Shown in pieces: positions 24,571-36,390 of a DNA stretch of 64,000 nt. Made by a program: the position numbers and the translations under genes. Every line of letters begins with the position of its first letter. The stretch's first letter is position 1. The stretch comes from Paraspadella gotoi (taxonomy: Eukaryota > Chaetognatha): assembly GCA_051294375.1 (NCBI GenBank), contig CM119263.1, positions 4,759,737-4,823,736 of the forward strand. The letters run 5' to 3'. The notes under the pieces were generated by a model. The model saw only the letters and a list, made by a program, of their open reading frames with translations. It was not told where the DNA came from and did no database searches.

Positions 24571-25095
24571 TCAGGTAAATTTGGTGGGAGAAAAAAATAA
24601 GAGTGATGTGGGTACAAAAAGGTTATGAGTTTTAAAAACATTATTTTCATACGAGAAATTTGGTGACCCTTTTGTGAGAATGTACTCACCCGTAATCATC
24701 GATTGATGAATTCTAGTCTTAAACGAAGAATGAAGAAATAAAGAGAGGGAGGAAGAAAAGGGGGCGGAGAAAAACAGTTGGAACTTAATTCGACGATTTT
24801 TTTTGGCCAAAATTTCATAAAGTAATTGTTGAGTATTTTTTATCTGCAGTACTTTTGTCGTCGTCGTTTCACGTCCTGTTAGTCTCCTAAAGCCATGAAC
24901 ACTCAACTCTGTTCTTTCTATAGGTACACAACATCTTGGAATTTCTTTCTTGAATATTTTTTTCGTCTTAAAAATCTTGTTCGATGACATTGCGGGAGTT
25001 CTTTTCTTTATCCTGTAAATGGTGACCATTGCTCCCTGTTTATATTTCGTACAAATTAAATCAAGAAAATCGGAAGTGAATATAAACGTAATCAA
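24571..25095 (-). CDS. 174-codon open frame, hypothetical
   Basis: It begins MITFIFTSDFLDLICTKYKQ and ends in a low-complexity S/F-rich part. The first 110 residues are Lys/Ile-rich and the last 60 look like translated noncoding T/C-rich sequence. No motif is recognised and no promoter or splice signal supports it, so chance is quite possible in AT-rich DNA. Confidence 0.15.
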   Translation of the reverse strand: MITFIFTSDFLDLICTKYKQGAMVTIYRIKKRTPAMSSNKIFKTKKIFKKEIPRCCVPIERTELSVHGFRRLTGRETTTTKVLQIKNTQQLLYEILAKKNRRIKFQLFFSAPFSSSLSLFLHSSFKTRIHQSMITGEYILTKGSPNFSYENNVFKTHNLFVPTSLLFFSPTKFT

Positions 25096-25610
25096 ATACG
25101 AGAGTTTCTACTTAATATTAGTTTAATAAAAAAAGTAACTAAATATTTCTTGACTTGGTTGAGGATTCTCTTAACCAACGATATGACCTCAAAGCACGGC
25201 TCTCGTGAATCACTCTGCCAGCGTCCCCTCGGCCCATGTGAGGGAGAAAGTTGTTTGTTTGACAGGTTGAGCGTATTCTCTGCGAGACGACAGGTGGCAG
25301 CATCGTAACGAATGACCGCAGCGGATCTTACCGTCGACGTCCTTATCACTCTCCGTTCGGTTTGTATTTTAAGTGTTCGTTAAGATCATGGAGTTTGTTA
25401 GTAATTCGTTTATAAGATTGTTCAATAATTACGAATCGAGTACTTTTTTTCCTATCTGCCACAATACAATCACACAAAATCATAATTAACATAAACGCAA
25501 TTCATTTTTCTTAAATTAAGTCAGCCGTTTGTCTCAACCAGTATCTTCACCAAGTTCTCACCTCTTAAAGCTGAGAATTCTCTTCTTTGATACAATCGGA
25601 ATGTTTTAGA

Positions 25611-25764
25611 TCAAATTCCTCGATCGTAGAGGTCGTCAGTCAAATGTACCGTACGATAGTACACTCTTCTGGAGGCGAGGCCTTCTATTATGACGTGATT
25701 CTGTATCATTAACGAAATTCGCGAAAATCGAATCACTCCATCGAGAGAAACCCTGGAGACTCGT
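25611..25764 (-). CDS. Candidate 3'-terminal coding exon, unknown protein
   Basis: A good minus-strand acceptor (TTTTATTTTCCGCAG) precedes an open frame of about 50 codons: RVSRVSLDGVIRFSRISLMI, QNHVIIEGLASRRVY and YRTVHLTDDLYDRGI, then a stop. Length, splice signal and composition suit a last exon or a mobile-element fragment. No family is recognised. It lies in the island, inside the TIA intron and on the same strand. Confidence 0.27.
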
Positions 25765-26619
25765 CTGCGGAAAATAAAAGTAAGTGGTGTATTAGGTTTT
25801 ATTGTCGTCTGTGGGTTCGCTCTCTTCATAAAACGTCCAATAATTTGACGTTGTATTACTAAAACAATGTTTAGCTATCACGTTGGCGGTTGAAGGAGTC
25901 GGTTAAGCATCATCAGGTTTTTGACAAAACGGTAATATTATATAAAATTATGATTGAGTTTTGTGAAGGAAAAACTGGTGGAATGGGGCGCCCACTTAAA
26001 TTATTTTTTGCTGGGGATAAAATTTGAGACTAAACTCTGTTTTTTTAAATGACCGCCAAATTTCTAGAGAAATCTAACAGATTAAATTTGAGTAAATAAC
26101 CCAATTTTTAAGAAAACATAGTTTTATATGAGTAAAAATATTAAATAATGATATAGGATAAATAATGCAATAAATAAAAAACAAAAATTTGGGAAAAGAG
26201 TGATAATCTACTCGGGCTGATCTTTCGGCGACGTTGACGATCGGTGAGTGTGAGCCTGCGGGGACGGCCGGATTGAATCGCGAACGCCGCCTGACGAGAC
26301 GGCGGCGTCGCGAGACGCCGCGCCGGAGACATTTGGTCGTCCCGCGGGAGTAAGACGAGGGAGGAGGGCGAGTGTTGATGGCTGAAGGGTAAGGGCGGGT
26401 CGTGAGGGTTGTTGTAATTTATATGTGTCGCGATATTAATGACACAGATATTCCAATAATCAAATTATCATAAAGTATACCAACTGGCCTCTACCGAGAC
26501 CAATATACCAAATTTTCGGGTATTTATAACAATAAACAACAATAAACGAACGACAACAACGGACGGAGCCAACCAGTATACGTGGGACCTCTCACGGCGG
26601 TACAGACGCCTGATCCCCC

Positions 26620-27246
26620 GTGGTCGGCGCGCGGACGTCGACGCCTCATCGCGCAGCGCACGCAGATGGAGATGGAACGCACGCACGACTATCGCCGAGG
26701 CGCACGAGAGAGTCAGAATGCAGGCGGAGAGAGACGGCGAGAGAGGAAACCAGAGATATGGTCGTCGAGACACCAATTGAGAGAGAGCTCGATGCTGCAC
26801 TCTCCGGTACGTCAATGTATCGTCGCGTATTGCGAGACGGGCCGCCTGCCGTCTCTCGTTCTCTAGGGTCGGCGAGAAAGATGGCGCCAGAGTGCCTTCA
26901 GTGCCAAAAGACGTGGACCCCTTGGCCGGTCCCGGACAGCGAGACGTCAGCTCGGAATCATCTTGGAGTAGTAGAGGCCAAGAACGCGAGCACCTACAAG
27001 GCGGCCCTGCCTCGGGAGTGCATCTCCGCCATCCACGCGTTTTCTTGCAGCGCCGCGACAGCACGGCGCCCGCGCCAGCGCGCTCTTCGATCGTCGAATT
27101 TTTTGGCGACGACGCTGACGACCGCGACTTTCTCCCTCTACGCACAGGCTGAGTTGCTTCGGCGCCAAAAGTTGGATGAGAACAGGACGGAATCGCAGGC
27201 GCGGCCTCTCGTCGTAATAGCGGAGCCTCCGTTGGCCGGGTCATGA
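26620..27246 (+). CDS. 208-codon open frame in a GC-rich patch, hypothetical
   Basis: This GC-rich patch is open in several frames on both strands, including 283 codons on the minus strand (26468-27319). On the plus strand, CTCTACGCACAG near 27147 looks like a splice acceptor, followed by AELLRRQKLDENRTE. A second plus frame reads SSIVEFFGDDADDRDFLPL just before it. The real frame, if any, cannot be chosen by eye. No domain is recognised. Confidence 0.15.
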   Translation: MVGARTSTPHRAAHADGDGTHARLSPRRTRESECRRRETAREETRDMVVETPIERELDAALSGTSMYRRVLRDGPPAVSRSLGSARKMAPECLQCQKTWTPWPVPDSETSARNHLGVVEAKNASTYKAALPRECISAIHAFSCSAATARRPRQRALRSSNFLATTLTTATFSLYAQAELLRRQKLDENRTESQARPLVVIAEPPLAGS

Positions 27247-29018
27247 TGGATGAAGAGGTCGCGGCGTTTCTGTGGTTTGCTAAGGGTCTTGAGGAGTATG
27301 TGCATTCTTGAGTACGCATCTCGGTTCGCGGAGTCAGGAGGGGAAGTTATGTATTTCTCAAGAGTTGAGGCTTAAGCCTTAGGGTATGCGCGATATATTA
27401 TTGTCATTGGGAAAGAAAGAAATAAATAGAGGATATTGATTCAATTGGTAACACAAACGATATTTTGAATGTGTCGAACGGAGGGGAAGATATTAGCGAA
27501 GAAGGAGAAGTAAATTTTTTTTATGTTTTTTTTAATTGTTATTATTATAATAAGATTAATATTTTTTAATGTGAGGAAACAATTTAAAACCGAAACGGTT
27601 TCTTGTTGTTTCGTATCATTACCAATTTTTATGTCTTTCATTTTGAAGGGCTCTCGAGCGGAAACTTATAATTTATTGAAATTGGATCGCACTATCGTTT
27701 TCTTTGTTCACAAAGGAGGTGGTTTTAAAAAAACGCGAAAGAAAACAACATTTTTTTTCAACCATCAAAATCGATATAATGGGAAAAATAAAAACCCAGA
27801 ATTCAGAAAATCCAAAAATGTAAAAATGCCAGGATGCGGCGCGAAAATGAGATTCATGATGTGGAAGCTGAATCCGTACACGAGAAGAGGCATAAGATTC
27901 CATGCGGCTAAAGAAAAATTCGGTTGGCGGGTTTCATCATTTCTTTTTCTTTCTTTATCTTTCTTGTCTTGTGCTTTCTTTTCTTGGTCTTTCTTTCTTG
28001 TTCTTTCTTTCTTTCTTTCTTTTATAGATATCATTCAAATCTTGATAAAGAGAAAATCTTATATCTTTCTATGCTTACTTTCTTTCGTGTTTATTTTCTA
28101 ATCATTATTTCAATTTTTTACTTATTATTCTCTTACAATATTTCTTATGAGACCGAAAATTATACTATATAACGCCACACCACTGCTCACATTCTGTGAT
28201 CTCGCTTTACTTCATTCTTCAAAGTGAGAAAATTTTGATCCGAGAGAAAGACATGGGACCGCTGACCAGTGACCAATCAAAAATGAGACTGCGAACCGTA
28301 ACGACCTTAAGGCTTAAGATCGCAATGTTGATCGCCCCGGGGCGAAAGCACACGGTCAGAGGCTCAAGACATCTTTTTTTGAGATGCGACTGATGAAGGT
28401 CTCTCTATAAGACCATAGCAGGAAATTTGCTATGATTGATATATCGTCTTTATCAAGATTTAGTTAAAGAGCGACGACTTAGAGCCCTCTAGGTGGTGGG
28501 GAATTTCGACAGAAATCATGGTCAATTTTCTTCCTTCTAGCTTGCGACCAGAAGCTCATTACAATTGTCTAATCGGAGACCCGAGAGATGATCTTCTGGG
28601 TGGTACAATCATACACACAGGGCATACTGTTCTTTCCTCTTTCATGGTCTTTAATTTTTTCTATTCCAGAGATAAATAATCGCGGAGTCTGCTTTCTTTC
28701 TCGTCTCCTCTTGTAGATTTCCTCGAGCAACGGAGACGTGCTGTAAAGTGACCCGGCCTTTAAACAATGCGGGCGCGAGGAGGCTACGTTGGTTTTTTTG
28801 GCTTCTGGTCTCCCGGTTAATTTTTTTTGTTTCTCTCTTGTTCTTTACTCTCCATCTCGATTCTCCGTCTCTCTAATTGCTCTGTTCATTACATCAGAAA
28901 AGCCTTCCGTTGTTTAAGTTGTCTTCCCTCCTAGGTTCTCCGTGTGCGTTCGGAACGTCCATATCTTGCTCTCTCTCTACTCCTGTGACTCTCTTACTAT
29001 GATCTCTCTCTCTTACAG

Positions 29019-29233
29019 AATCCATATATTCACACACAGTTCAAATTGGTGGTATGATCCAAAGAGACTGGCAATCACATCTTTTTCTCCTACACTGGGC
29101 TCTCTCTCTTTCTTAGAAAGAAAGGACATGTTCTTAAATCCATCGTGCATGGAGAGAATTGTCAACATAAGAAAAAATTACGGCAGACGGGGGCTGGGCA
29201 CCCGGGTGCGCTTAACAGCCGGGGCCGTACAAG
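29019..29233 (+). CDS. Candidate internal exon, unknown protein
   Basis: An acceptor (CTCTCTCTCTTACAG) and a donor (ACAAG/GTGAGC) frame 215 bases that stay open. The peptide includes SSNWWYDPKRLAITSFSPTL, GSLSFLERKDMFLNPS, CMERIVNIRKNYGRR and GLGTRVRLTAGAVQ. The combination of both splice signals and full openness is unlikely but not impossible by chance. It would be antisense to the TIA gene, inside its giant intron. No family is recognised. Confidence 0.25.
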
Positions 29234-29735
29234 GTGAGCATTCCGGCGCGAGATAAGTGACTTTCTGTCCATTAGAAGCGGGACGAGATTTTGTTATAGA
29301 AATATCACGACGGAAAATAAATTGAATTTAGATCTTTAAGTAAAAAAATCCTTACGATAAATAACTTATGAATGTCGATTTTTTACCCCCCGCCGGAATA
29401 CTCTTCTGAACGCTCACATATCCAAAATAAGCTTAGTTCGTAATAATGCGAAGATTAACGTTTGTTCCTCTGCCTGCCACCTTCACAAGCTCAGTTGGGG
29501 ATATTATACTCGAACTTTATTTCCCTCAAAGAAAAACGATTATACACACATTTATTATAAATTAAAAAATTAAAAACTTTAATCACCCCGGGCCGATTTT
29601 ATTATTATAACATTAAAAAAATGTCTCAATAAAGCCACACCCATAATTAGACCACTAACCACACAAATCACTTCATGATCTCAATATTATCATAAAATAA
29701 CTATGACGAACCTCCTTGACTATCACTTCAGCGCT

Positions 29736-29942
29736 TTATTTTAAGGTCGCGAACTGATCTGACGCCTCGATCCACGATCTCACGTTTCTCTTAACATCGT
29801 CCAGAGTCCTTAATATGTTCAGCAGACCACAATTGGGACTATCTTCGTTTGATCCGGCGTCCAATGATTGTGGATGACGCGTGAACTGCCGTTGGATATA
29901 TAAGAGCGGGTGTATAGATACATAAACGAGTTGTTTGACCAA
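29736..29942 (-). CDS. Open segment, unknown (possible retroelement remnant)
   Basis: The minus strand reads HPQSLDAGSNEDSPNCGLLN then ILRTLDDVKRNVRSW and IEASDQFATLK before a stop. A TATATAAGAGC word lies at about 29895 on the opposite strand. It looks protein-like but short, and no family can be named. Confidence 0.2.
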   Translation of the reverse strand: MVKQLVYVSIHPLLYIQRQFTRHPQSLDAGSNEDSPNCGLLNILRTLDDVKRNVRSWIEASDQFATLK

Positions 29943-30599
29943 ATTAGGTGAACGTTCAGGTGAGATTCTGTCGATGAATCTCGCTGCGATATATCTGATT
30001 ATAAAATTGTTCTATTATTTCTCATTGTCATCAAATCTATATAACATTAATCGCAAATACAATGTCAAAGTTACAGGTATACTAATAATTAACAAGGAGT
30101 GAGGTCGTCAAACCGACGACCAAAATAAATATGTCGCTCACTATATTGAACTCATTTAACGCTGACAAGATAAAAACAAAATTTAATAAAAAAATTGTAT
30201 GGAATGATGGTTGGTGCCAATCTTTTCAATTTTCCGGTGCCCCATTTGTCTTGATCCAATTTTCCGCGGTTTTTCTCCGCGAATTCGTACTCCATCATCC
30301 GCCCCACGCGCCTTCGGTTTCAACTTTTTTATCCCTCTCTTTTTTATCCATGTCCTTCCCAAAGCCGTTCTGTCGCGATGAGAGATTTTACTCTCTATAT
30401 TTCTCGTCACCTTTTCGCGCTCATTTCTACCTCTTTCCGTTACAAATTTATTGTATTCTTAATTTCTTTTTCTACTTACGTTATTGTGGTGTTATTTTAT
30501 TTTTTGTGACACTATATTTGTATTCTTCAAATCATGTTCACTTTCACAATTTCTTTTTTTATTTTTCTTGTTCATTTACCCGCTTGGACATTGGCCACT

Positions 30600-31358
30600 T
30601 CTTCTTTTATGGGCCATTCGAGCACATTTTCACTTTCCCCGACGTTCCGCCCTTCTGGTCGCGGGGCCGTTCCTCCTCCCTTTCCTACCTTCTTATCACA
30701 TCGGCCGCCAGCCGCCCTCCCTCTGCCTCACCTCTCACCTCCTCTCCCGCCGCCTCACCTCTCGGCCTCTCTCGCTGCCCCTCTCTCTCCCCCGCTTCTC
30801 TTCTCTTCCCTTTCGCAGACCCGCGGCTCTCTCTCCTCCTCTGCCAAATCTCTGGCTGCTCCTCCTACCCTTTGGCCCACCTTCTCCTCCTCTCTCCTTC
30901 GCCCCCATTCCTCCTCCTCTCCACCTCGTTCTCCGCCTTGCTCCCTTCTCTCCTCCCTCTCTCCTCTATCTCTCACTCACTCATCCTCTCTCTCGACCCC
31001 TTCTTCTCTTCCCCCTCTGCTTTCCCCTCTTTGCCGCCCCCCCTTCTCATCTCCTCCTCTCACCTCCTCTTCCCCCCCACTATCTCTTCCCCCTCTGCTG
31101 CGCATTCGGTGCCCCGACTGCCGAAATCCATTAGAAACAAATTCGTAAATTGGAATTGGTTGTTTTCCGAATTGTCCGTCGTTGTTGTGGTCGTCGTTGT
31201 GTTGGCGTTGTGTGGCGTTCGTTGTTGTCGTGGTCGTCCGTTCGTTGTCGTCCTCGATTTTCCCCTGGTTTCCTCTCAAGTGATGAATGCCGCAGAGCAC
31301 ACTGGTACGAGACCTCCGAAGAGCTTCCCAGGCGCACGAAAAACGGAGGGTGGTGGGT

Positions 31359-31417
<59 letters not shown>

Positions 31418-31622
31418 AGAGGAGGGAGGGGAGTAGGAGGATGGGAGAATGAGTGGGGACAGGAGGATTGTGGAGGATGGAGAGAGAAAGAGAGAGAGAG
31501 AGAAGAGAGAGAAGAGAGGGAGATGTGAGTGGGGGCGTGGGGAGATGAGTGGTGAGAGAAAAGAGAAGTAGAGAGAAGAGAGAGAGAGAGGAGTGGGAGT
31601 GGGGGTGGGAGAATGAGTGGTG

Positions 31623-31681
<59 letters not shown>

Positions 31682-32966
31682 GGAGTGAAGGGAGTGGGAG
31701 TGGGAGTGGGGAAAGAGTGGGAACCAGGTGGATTTTGTGTGTGAAGTGGATAGAGATGAGAGAGAGGAGCAAGATGGAAGTTTGGNNNNNNNNNNNNNNN
31801 NNNNNNNNNNGAGAGAGAGTGAGAGATGGAGTTTGGACTTTTTCGCTCACAGATTTGGTACTCTTAGTGAATTTCTAATTTTAAAGGTTTTTATACTAAT
31901 ATATTTATCATCTATCATCTATCATCTATCATCTATCACAGCAGAAAATGGGTTGACAAGCTACTTGATCAATCCATTTTCTGCGTTAGTATATTTAACT
32001 TTGTAATAGAGATATAAAAGTAAGTATGTATTCTTCTTTGTCAAATTTCTAGCTGCGTCAAAGTAGAAAGTAGAAAACAAGATCGGTTCATCCAATGTGT
32101 TGCAGTGACTTTATTTTTACTTGTTATTATCGTGATATGACATGACGTGACATGACATGACGTGACGCAACATGACATCACTACATTACTGCAATAGGGT
32201 GAAAGGATTTGCTAAAGTCATTAAATTCAGGAGTAGATTCTTTGACCTCAAGCCAAAGCCCGTGTCGGCAATGTTGCCGACATGGATGCCGCCGTCGCAG
32301 CCGCTGCCACTGCCGCTTCTGATGCTGCCACCGCCGCTGCCCCACCGCTGCCCCGCCGCTGCCGACGCCGAATGGAAAGGTTTACATTTGGCGCGAAACG
32401 ATTCATGACAGTTATTAGGGATTGAAATAACGGACCATTTTGGCGACGAGGAAACTTGATGTCTGCGACTTTTATATCATAGAACTTTTTTTTTAAACTT
32501 TATTAATTTTTTAATTTGTCTTGAAATCTTTTAGTTTCGTGAGTTTTATTGTATTATATATTATAGGTGTATTCTGATACTTTTAAATATTTTTAATATA
32601 ATCAATGTATTCGTCGTCCATCATCTTCGTCGTAATTTTTCATCTACATCGTCACGGTCGTCGTCGTTCAATCGTTCGTCGGTCGACGTCGTCGTCGTCG
32701 CAACCTTCATTGCTCTCTCTCTCTCATTTCTTCTCTGAGGTTGAAGAAAAAATAATTCCCTTTTTTTTTTTCTTCAAGGTTTTTCGAGGTGAAGAGAAGA
32801 GAAACAGACGGACTCTAAAACCGAATGCCCGAAGGTAAAAAGAATTTAAAAGGAACGACCAGAAGAGGGAGTGGAAGAGAGACAGAGAAAGAGAACAGAG
32901 AGTGCCAGCCCAAGCAAGCTAGCCAGGAGAAAGGAGAGAAAAAAGTGTCGGAGACAGGAGAGAGAG

Positions 32967-32997
<31 letters not shown>

Positions 32998-32999
32998 GA

Positions 33000-33052
<53 letters not shown>

Positions 33053-33260
33053 CGAGAGGACGAGAGGAAATTGAAAGAGAAGGGCCAAAATTTCCAGACG
33101 ACGCTCCTCATAAAAATAGAAAAATGTAAAAGCGGAATTCTTTTATCTTGGGACTCTCAGGGCCGCCGGTGGGAGATCGTTTTAAAGAGGCTGATTGTCG
33201 CCAGGGAAGAGAATCCGTGCCGTCCGGCTGTGCCGGAAAAAGAAAGGCCCTTTCGACGAG
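30600..33260. repeat. Scaffold copy of part of the 11080-17757 block
   Basis: It contains a CT-rich tract (30780-31100), GTCGTTGTTGT repeats, a long GA array (31360-31680), a 25-N gap (31786-31810), a (TATCATC)n patch (31910-31940) and a (TGACR)n patch (32135-32182). No supported gene. Confidence 0.75.
32135..32182. repeat. (TGACA/TGACG)n pentanucleotide repeat
   Basis: TGATATGACATGACGTGACA is followed by TGACATGACGTGACGCAACA. The noisy counterpart is at 13468-13503. TGACGTGAC resembles CRE/ATF sites, but the repeat structure explains it better. Confidence 0.8.
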
Positions 33261-33782
33261 GTTGAGACTATGGGGGGGGGAGGGGGGGAGGGATGCGTGG
33301 ACCCCCAGGGTGGACGCGGTTGGTAATGAAGGACGGGGTTGCCGGGAAGAGAGGGGAAAGAAAGNNNNNNNNNNNNNNNNNNNNNNNNNNNNNNNNNNNN
33401 NNNNNNNNNNNNNNNNNNNNNNNNNNNNNNNNNNNNNNNNNNNNNNNNNNNNNNNNNNNNNNNNNNNNNNNNNNNNNNNNNNNNNNNNNNNNNNNNNNNN
33501 NNNNNNNNNNNNNNNNNNNNNNNNNNNNNNNNNNNNNNNNNNNNNNNNNNNNNNNNNNNNNNNNNNNNNNNNNNNNNNNNNNNNNNNNNNNNNNNNNNNN
33601 NNNNNNNNNNNNNNNNNNNNNNNNNNNNNNNNNNNNNNNNNNNNNNNNNNNNNNNNNNNNNNNNNNNNNNNNNNAAAAAATTATTTTTAATAAATTGATT
33701 TTGTTGGGCTAAGAATAATTTAATAATATCAGACGATTGTTTTCAAATTTTATAACCTAGCTTTTGATTTTTGTTTTTTTTC

Positions 33783-33882
33783 GACAACGATGTTTATTTA
33801 CAAAAAAAAACAGACATGTTATGACTCAGTTTTCGACTCTGATAAAGACATCCTGTTTTTATTTTAAATAAACATCGTTGTC
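33783..33882. mobile_element. 100-bp hairpin element with about 35-bp arms
   Basis: GACAACGATGTTTATTT at 33783 is answered by AAATAAACATCGTTGTC ending at 33882. The arms continue with ACAAAAAAAAACAG against CTGTTTTTATTTT. The loop holds GTTATGACTCAGTTTTCGAC. It resembles a small terminal-inverted-repeat (MITE-like) element or a stable RNA hairpin. The read-derived copy near 16490-16750 does not show it, so it may be polymorphic. Confidence 0.55.
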
Positions 33883-34644
33883 TCAAAAACAACGAAATAT
33901 AAAAATATTTCATCGATTTATTTCTTAAAATTACAATTCGGTTTACAAATGCCAATGTTGTAAAGGCCTGAATTTTGATTAAATATATTGGTTAAATATA
34001 TGTAAAAAAATTATCCCCAGCTTCAAACTCCATTTACAGATTCAACCCGATAACAATTCCCAATTTTTTATTCCATTTCAAATCAGGCGAGCGCGAGAAA
34101 AGTAAGTCAGAGGTAAGGATGACGAGATGAGTCAAATGGAGATAAACGGCTGCGAAAGTAAGGCAACTCTTGATGGCGAAAGGGTGAGGAAAGACCGAGG
34201 TGTTGACATTTGAAGCGTTGATGCAATTTTCAAGTTTCGTCAATAAAAATCAATTTTGTCAGGAGGATGAGAAAAGTCTCATGGTAGAAAAATGGCAAAG
34301 GATGAAGAGATGGCGGCAATGGTCTGGCAGATTGTAGATTCGAGAAACTTTTTGCAGTTGTTTGAAAGGTTGGCAGCATTAGTCTGGTAGATTGCAGATG
34401 GGAGTAACAGTCTGCAATTGTCTGAAAGATATCTTCAATGGTCTGGCAGTTGTGAGAAACGCTCGATGAAAGACAATTAGCAAAGAGATAAAGAAAAGCA
34501 AAGAAATAGGAAAAATTATATGAAAGACTAGAGGGAAGCAATATTAGTCTAATTTGCGAAAAATAAAGCATCAAGAGAAATGGTTAAAAAAATATTTTGC
34601 TTTTGCATTTCAAATTTTGACAATTTTAGTTTTTACTCTATGCC

Positions 34645-34682
<38 letters not shown>

Positions 34683-34759
34683 CTCTCTCTCTCTCTCTCT
34701 CTCGCTCTCTCGCTGAAGGGAAGAGAATTCTTGATTCGGTTTTTTCCCGCCAAATTTAG

Positions 34760-34853
34760 TCCATTGAACGAGCCAGGGAAGATTCCGGATCCATCCTACA
34801 GCTCCTCGTTGCGTAACGTGCCTGTCATCACTCCGATGTTAAATCGACATTAA
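34760..34853 (+). CDS. Candidate 3'-terminal coding exon, unknown protein
   Basis: After an acceptor (TTTTTTCCCGCCAAATTTAG) the frame reads PLNEPGKIPDPSYSSSLRNV then PVITPMLNRH and stops. The peptide is complex and protein-like, and no repeat lies inside. It is antisense to the TIA gene, within its giant intron, and could be the last exon of a nested gene. No family is recognised and the preceding exon is not identified. Confidence 0.3.
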
Positions 34854-34859
34854 AAAATG

Positions 34860-36299
34860 GCGACCCGGAAATGGGATCGAGGGGAACGCAAGTCAGAAAA
34901 TGACTGAATGAGGAAGATTCAAAATATCAGGGATTTCGTTTAGGGAAATTTTNNNNNNNNNNNNNNNNNNNNNNNNNNNNNNNNNNNNNNNNNNNNNNNN
35001 NNNNNNNNNNNNNNNNNNNNNNNNNNNNNNNNNNNNNNNNNNNNNNNNNNNNNNNNNNNNNNNNNNNNNNNNNNNNNNNNNNNNNNNNNNNNNNNNNNNN
35101 NNNNNNNNNNNNNNNNNNNNNNNNNNNNNNNNNNNNNNNNNNNNNNNNNNNNNNNNNNNNNNNNNNNNNNNNNNNNNNNNNNNNNNNNNNNNNNNNNNNN
35201 NNNNNNNNNNNNNNNNNNNNNNNNNNNNNNNNNNNNNNNNNNNNNNNNNNNNNNNNNNNNNNNNNNNNNNNNNNNNNNNNNNNNNNNNNNNNNNNNNNNN
35301 NNNNNNNNNNNNNNNNNNNNNNNNNNNNNNNNNNGAGAGAGAGAGATATATTTTTTTTCCTCCACATTTTATTCGTTTTTTCCTTTTTTTCGTTTCTTTT
35401 TTTTCTTTTTTATCTCCTTATTTTACTTTGACTCTTTTCTCCTTCTTTTTTAATTTATATTCTATTTTGCAGTTGAATTCGTTAAAGTTATTCCTATTCT
35501 TTTTCGTACATTTCACTCTTTGTTTTTGACGTTAATTAAGAGCAAATTTTTCTATGGTGATATCACACTATGACACATCGAGTGATATCACACAATGTCA
35601 CTCGATATAGCCTCTATTTTATTCTCCTGGTTTTTACCAATTTTTCTTTTAACTATTTTTATTTCTTTGGCAGGAAAACCGAGTCTGTTTCTCATCTCTC
35701 ACGTCATTAAATATATTTTTTTTAATTTAATTTTTTGTTTAAAGTTTCTCACTATTTTTTTTCTTAATTTATTTATCTTCGAATTGGGAATCGAAACTTT
35801 TCTTCCATCACATCTTAATTTCTTCCCATCGTAACGACGACGCTTCGCCGCGTTTAACTGCAGCCGCCGCCGNNNNNNNNNNCGCCGCCGCCGCCACTCT
35901 GTCCCACCACAGCTCCACCTCCTTTTAAAATTTCATTTGTGTCCCGCATTTCTTAGTTAATGACTGCAATTTCGACAAGAAACTATAAAAATGTTAACAA
36001 GGAAAGTAGCGGTGACTGAAACCAGAGAAGATTCTTACTTCTTTTTTTTCTTCTCTTTTTTGGCGAATCAGTTACATTCATTTTTTTTCGTATTCAGATA
36101 AATATTTTTTATTTGTGAGTATTAAACCCCCAAAAATTAAATATACGAGCCTAGTAGTATTTATTTTCTTTTCTTGTCTTTCTTACTTTTTTTCTTTTCC
36201 TTCTTTTGGCTTCCTTTCCTTTTAAATTTCTTAACTTTCCTTTCCTCTTCCCTTTACTTTGCTTCGTCCGATAACCGTTTTAAAAACTAATTCTGATTC

Positions 36300-36390
<91 letters not shown>

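Larger units (their letters stand above)
20246..30600. other. 10.4-kb island with few microsatellites, absent from the read-derived allele
   Basis: Unlike the rest of the window, this stretch has almost no microsatellites and mixes AT-rich DNA with GC-rich patches (20560-20900, 22540-22750, 23560-24250, 26220-27250). The read-derived copy (9232-17757) passes from the sequence at 20245 to that at 30620 without it. Sequence like the left junction recurs at about 30585-30622, which suggests an inserted mobile element or a misplaced fill. No intact transposon gene, terminal repeat pair or target duplication could be established by eye. Confidence 0.5.

Noticed and set aside
30131-31360. 409-codon plus-strand frame, the longest in the window
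   Set aside because: Phe- and Ser/Pro/Leu-rich translation of T-rich and CT-rich DNA; the matching read-derived copy does not keep the frame.
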